Shown: positions 4,551-5,292 of the stretch, piece by piece
Layout: each line of letters opens with the position of its first letter
Position numbering within the stretch: position 1 is the stretch's first letter
NCBI GenBank assembly: GCA_937128785.1
Contig: CAKZMS010000150.1
Coordinates: 1 to 5,292 of the forward strand
DNA from: an uncultured Opitutaceae bacterium
Lineage (GTDB): Bacteria > Verrucomicrobiota > Verrucomicrobiia > Opitutales > Opitutaceae
Direction of reading: 5' to 3'
DNA length: 5,292 nucleotides
The notes under the pieces: model-generated
What the model was told of the DNA's origin: nothing
Seen by the model: the letters and a program-made list of their open reading frames with translations, nothing else
Database searches by the model: none
Program-made: the position numbers and the translations under genes

Positions 4551-5292
4551 CCATCCGGACCCTGGTGGGATTGGTCGGGGTGTTTGCTCTGCTCCAAACC
4601 GCGACGGCCGTCGACTTGATGTCGGGATTCACCAAGCCTGCGGTCGTCGGCGCTTTGGGACTGCTGGGGTTGGAAGCGCGGGACCTGGGATTGGTGCTGA
4701 TCCTGGGGGAAGTGGAGATACCGTGGACCGGGGATTGCGCGGGGTTGAACATATTGGCCGTGCTCTGGGCGGTTACGTTTTGGACCGCCCGGCTGGGCCC
4801 TTTGGACCGCCGCATGCTGTGGCGTTTGGCGTTTGCCGTGCCGGTGGCCTACGTGGCCAATCTGGCGCGCATTCTCACGCTCATTGCGTATCGAGTCTGG
4901 CAATACCCCGCGGTTGAGAGTCCCGCCTTGCACTACTTTTTTGGATTTTTGTGGATCCTGCCCTTTCTGGGTTGGTTCGTGGTGCGGAACCTTTCCGCAA
5001 CGGTGTCGCCCCGTCGGCCGCGGTATTGGTTGGAGGCCCTGCACGTGGCCGCCGTGCTGGCCACGGTGGCCCCGCTCAACGAGGGTCCGTCGGGTTGGGT
5101 GGTGAGTTGGTGTGCGGTGGTGCTGCTCGTGCCGCGAAACCCCGCCCGGCAGGAGACCGGCCCTCCCGCGGGAGCGATGGCGATCGTCTGGTTTGCGGCG
5201 GGGGTGGTCATTGCGTTGATGCGCATGGAATCGCTCTGGTTGCCGTGGCTGCTGACCTGTCCTTTGATTCAACGCTGGACCTGGCGAGCCCT
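4514..5292 (+). CDS. Second exosortase/archaeosortase-family protein, short N-terminus, C-terminal extension (3' end outside window)
   Basis: The frame runs open to the right edge, with 259 residues visible. The exosortase signature sites are present in order: Cys75 in TGDCAGLNIL, Arg119 in VANLARIL, and His140 in ALHYFFGFLW. Only about 74 residues precede the Cys, against about 169 in the exosortase at 475-1278, so the N-terminal helices of the canonical eight-helix form are missing. After the core comes a basic loop (SPRRPRYW, 165-172) and at least two more membrane segments (about 173-187, 193-206 and 221-245). This extension resembles the small membrane protein at 1275-1751. The start is uncertain: ATG 4514 overlaps the TPR-like gene by 37 bp with no good Shine-Dalgarno. 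TTG 4547 would create a TTGA stop/start overlap like the ATGA and GTGA junctions of the first operon. It probably acts on the substrate encoded at 2651-3517, as its nearest linked exosortase. Confidence 0.85.
   Translation, partial: MASADPLRNGTLTIRTLVGLVGVFALLQTATAVDLMSGFTKPAVVGALGLLGLEARDLGLVLILGEVEIPWTGDCAGLNILAVLWAVTFWTARLGPLDRRMLWRLAFAVPVAYVANLARILTLIAYRVWQYPAVESPALHYFFGFLWILPFLGWFVVRNLSATVSPRRPRYWLEALHVAAVLATVAPLNEGPSGWVVSWCAVVLLVPRNPARQETGPPAGAMAIVWFAAGVVIALMRMESLWLPWLLTCPLIQRWTWRA

Noticed and set aside
4499..5272. Long open frame on the minus strand (257 codons)
   Set aside because: Antisense to the second exosortase, whose catalytic motifs are clear. The antisense product is low-complexity Arg/Gln/Pro/His.
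1..5292. CRISPR arrays, tRNA or rRNA genes, insertion sequences
   Set aside because: No regularly spaced repeats, cloverleaf-like sequence, transposase motif or terminal inverted repeats were seen on either strand.

Overview
The window is a G+C-rich, tightly packed bacterial locus dedicated to exosortase-type protein sorting (the PEP-CTERM/exosortase relationship). All supported genes are on the + strand. The composition, the exosortase genes and the direct linkage of a sorted protein to an exosortase suggest a Gram-negative organism that uses this machinery heavily. A verrucomicrobial (Opitutae-like) source is my best guess. This is inference, because nothing in the window fixes the taxonomy; Planctomycetes or Proteobacteria are possible.

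Layout. Positions 1-2338 hold the end of one operon: the C-terminal part of a TPR-like protein (open at the window edge), a full-length exosortase with its Cys/Arg/His active site, a small polytopic membrane protein, and an EpsI-like (DUF3485-type) exosortase-associated protein. The genes are joined by 4-bp ATGA or GTGA stop/start overlaps. Positions 2339-2650 are non-coding. The first part is G+C-rich with a perfect 14-bp palindrome. The second part is strongly A+T-rich, with clustered AATGCA/TGCATT hexamers and a sigma-54-like promoter candidate just before the next gene.

Positions 2651-5292 hold a second operon. It begins with a cysteine-free secreted protein that has a signal peptide and a non-canonical exosortase sorting tail (proline-rich motif, short hydrophobic segment, Arg cluster). 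Next come a membrane-anchored TPR-like helical protein and a second, short-N-terminus exosortase that runs off the right edge. This last gene is open to the window end and overlaps the gene before it.

How the genes may work together. The secreted protein at 2651 is the probable substrate. It would be exported by Sec, held by its C-terminal hydrophobic segment, and processed by one or both exosortases. The EpsI-like protein, the TPR proteins and the small membrane protein are probable accessory partners. By-eye comparison suggests that the two operons are divergent copies of one cassette (TPR protein, exosortase, extra membrane domain). The extra membrane domain is a separate gene in the first copy and appears fused to the exosortase in the second. 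This duplicated and rearranged cassette, with a dedicated substrate carrying an unusual sorting tail, is the most interesting content of the window.
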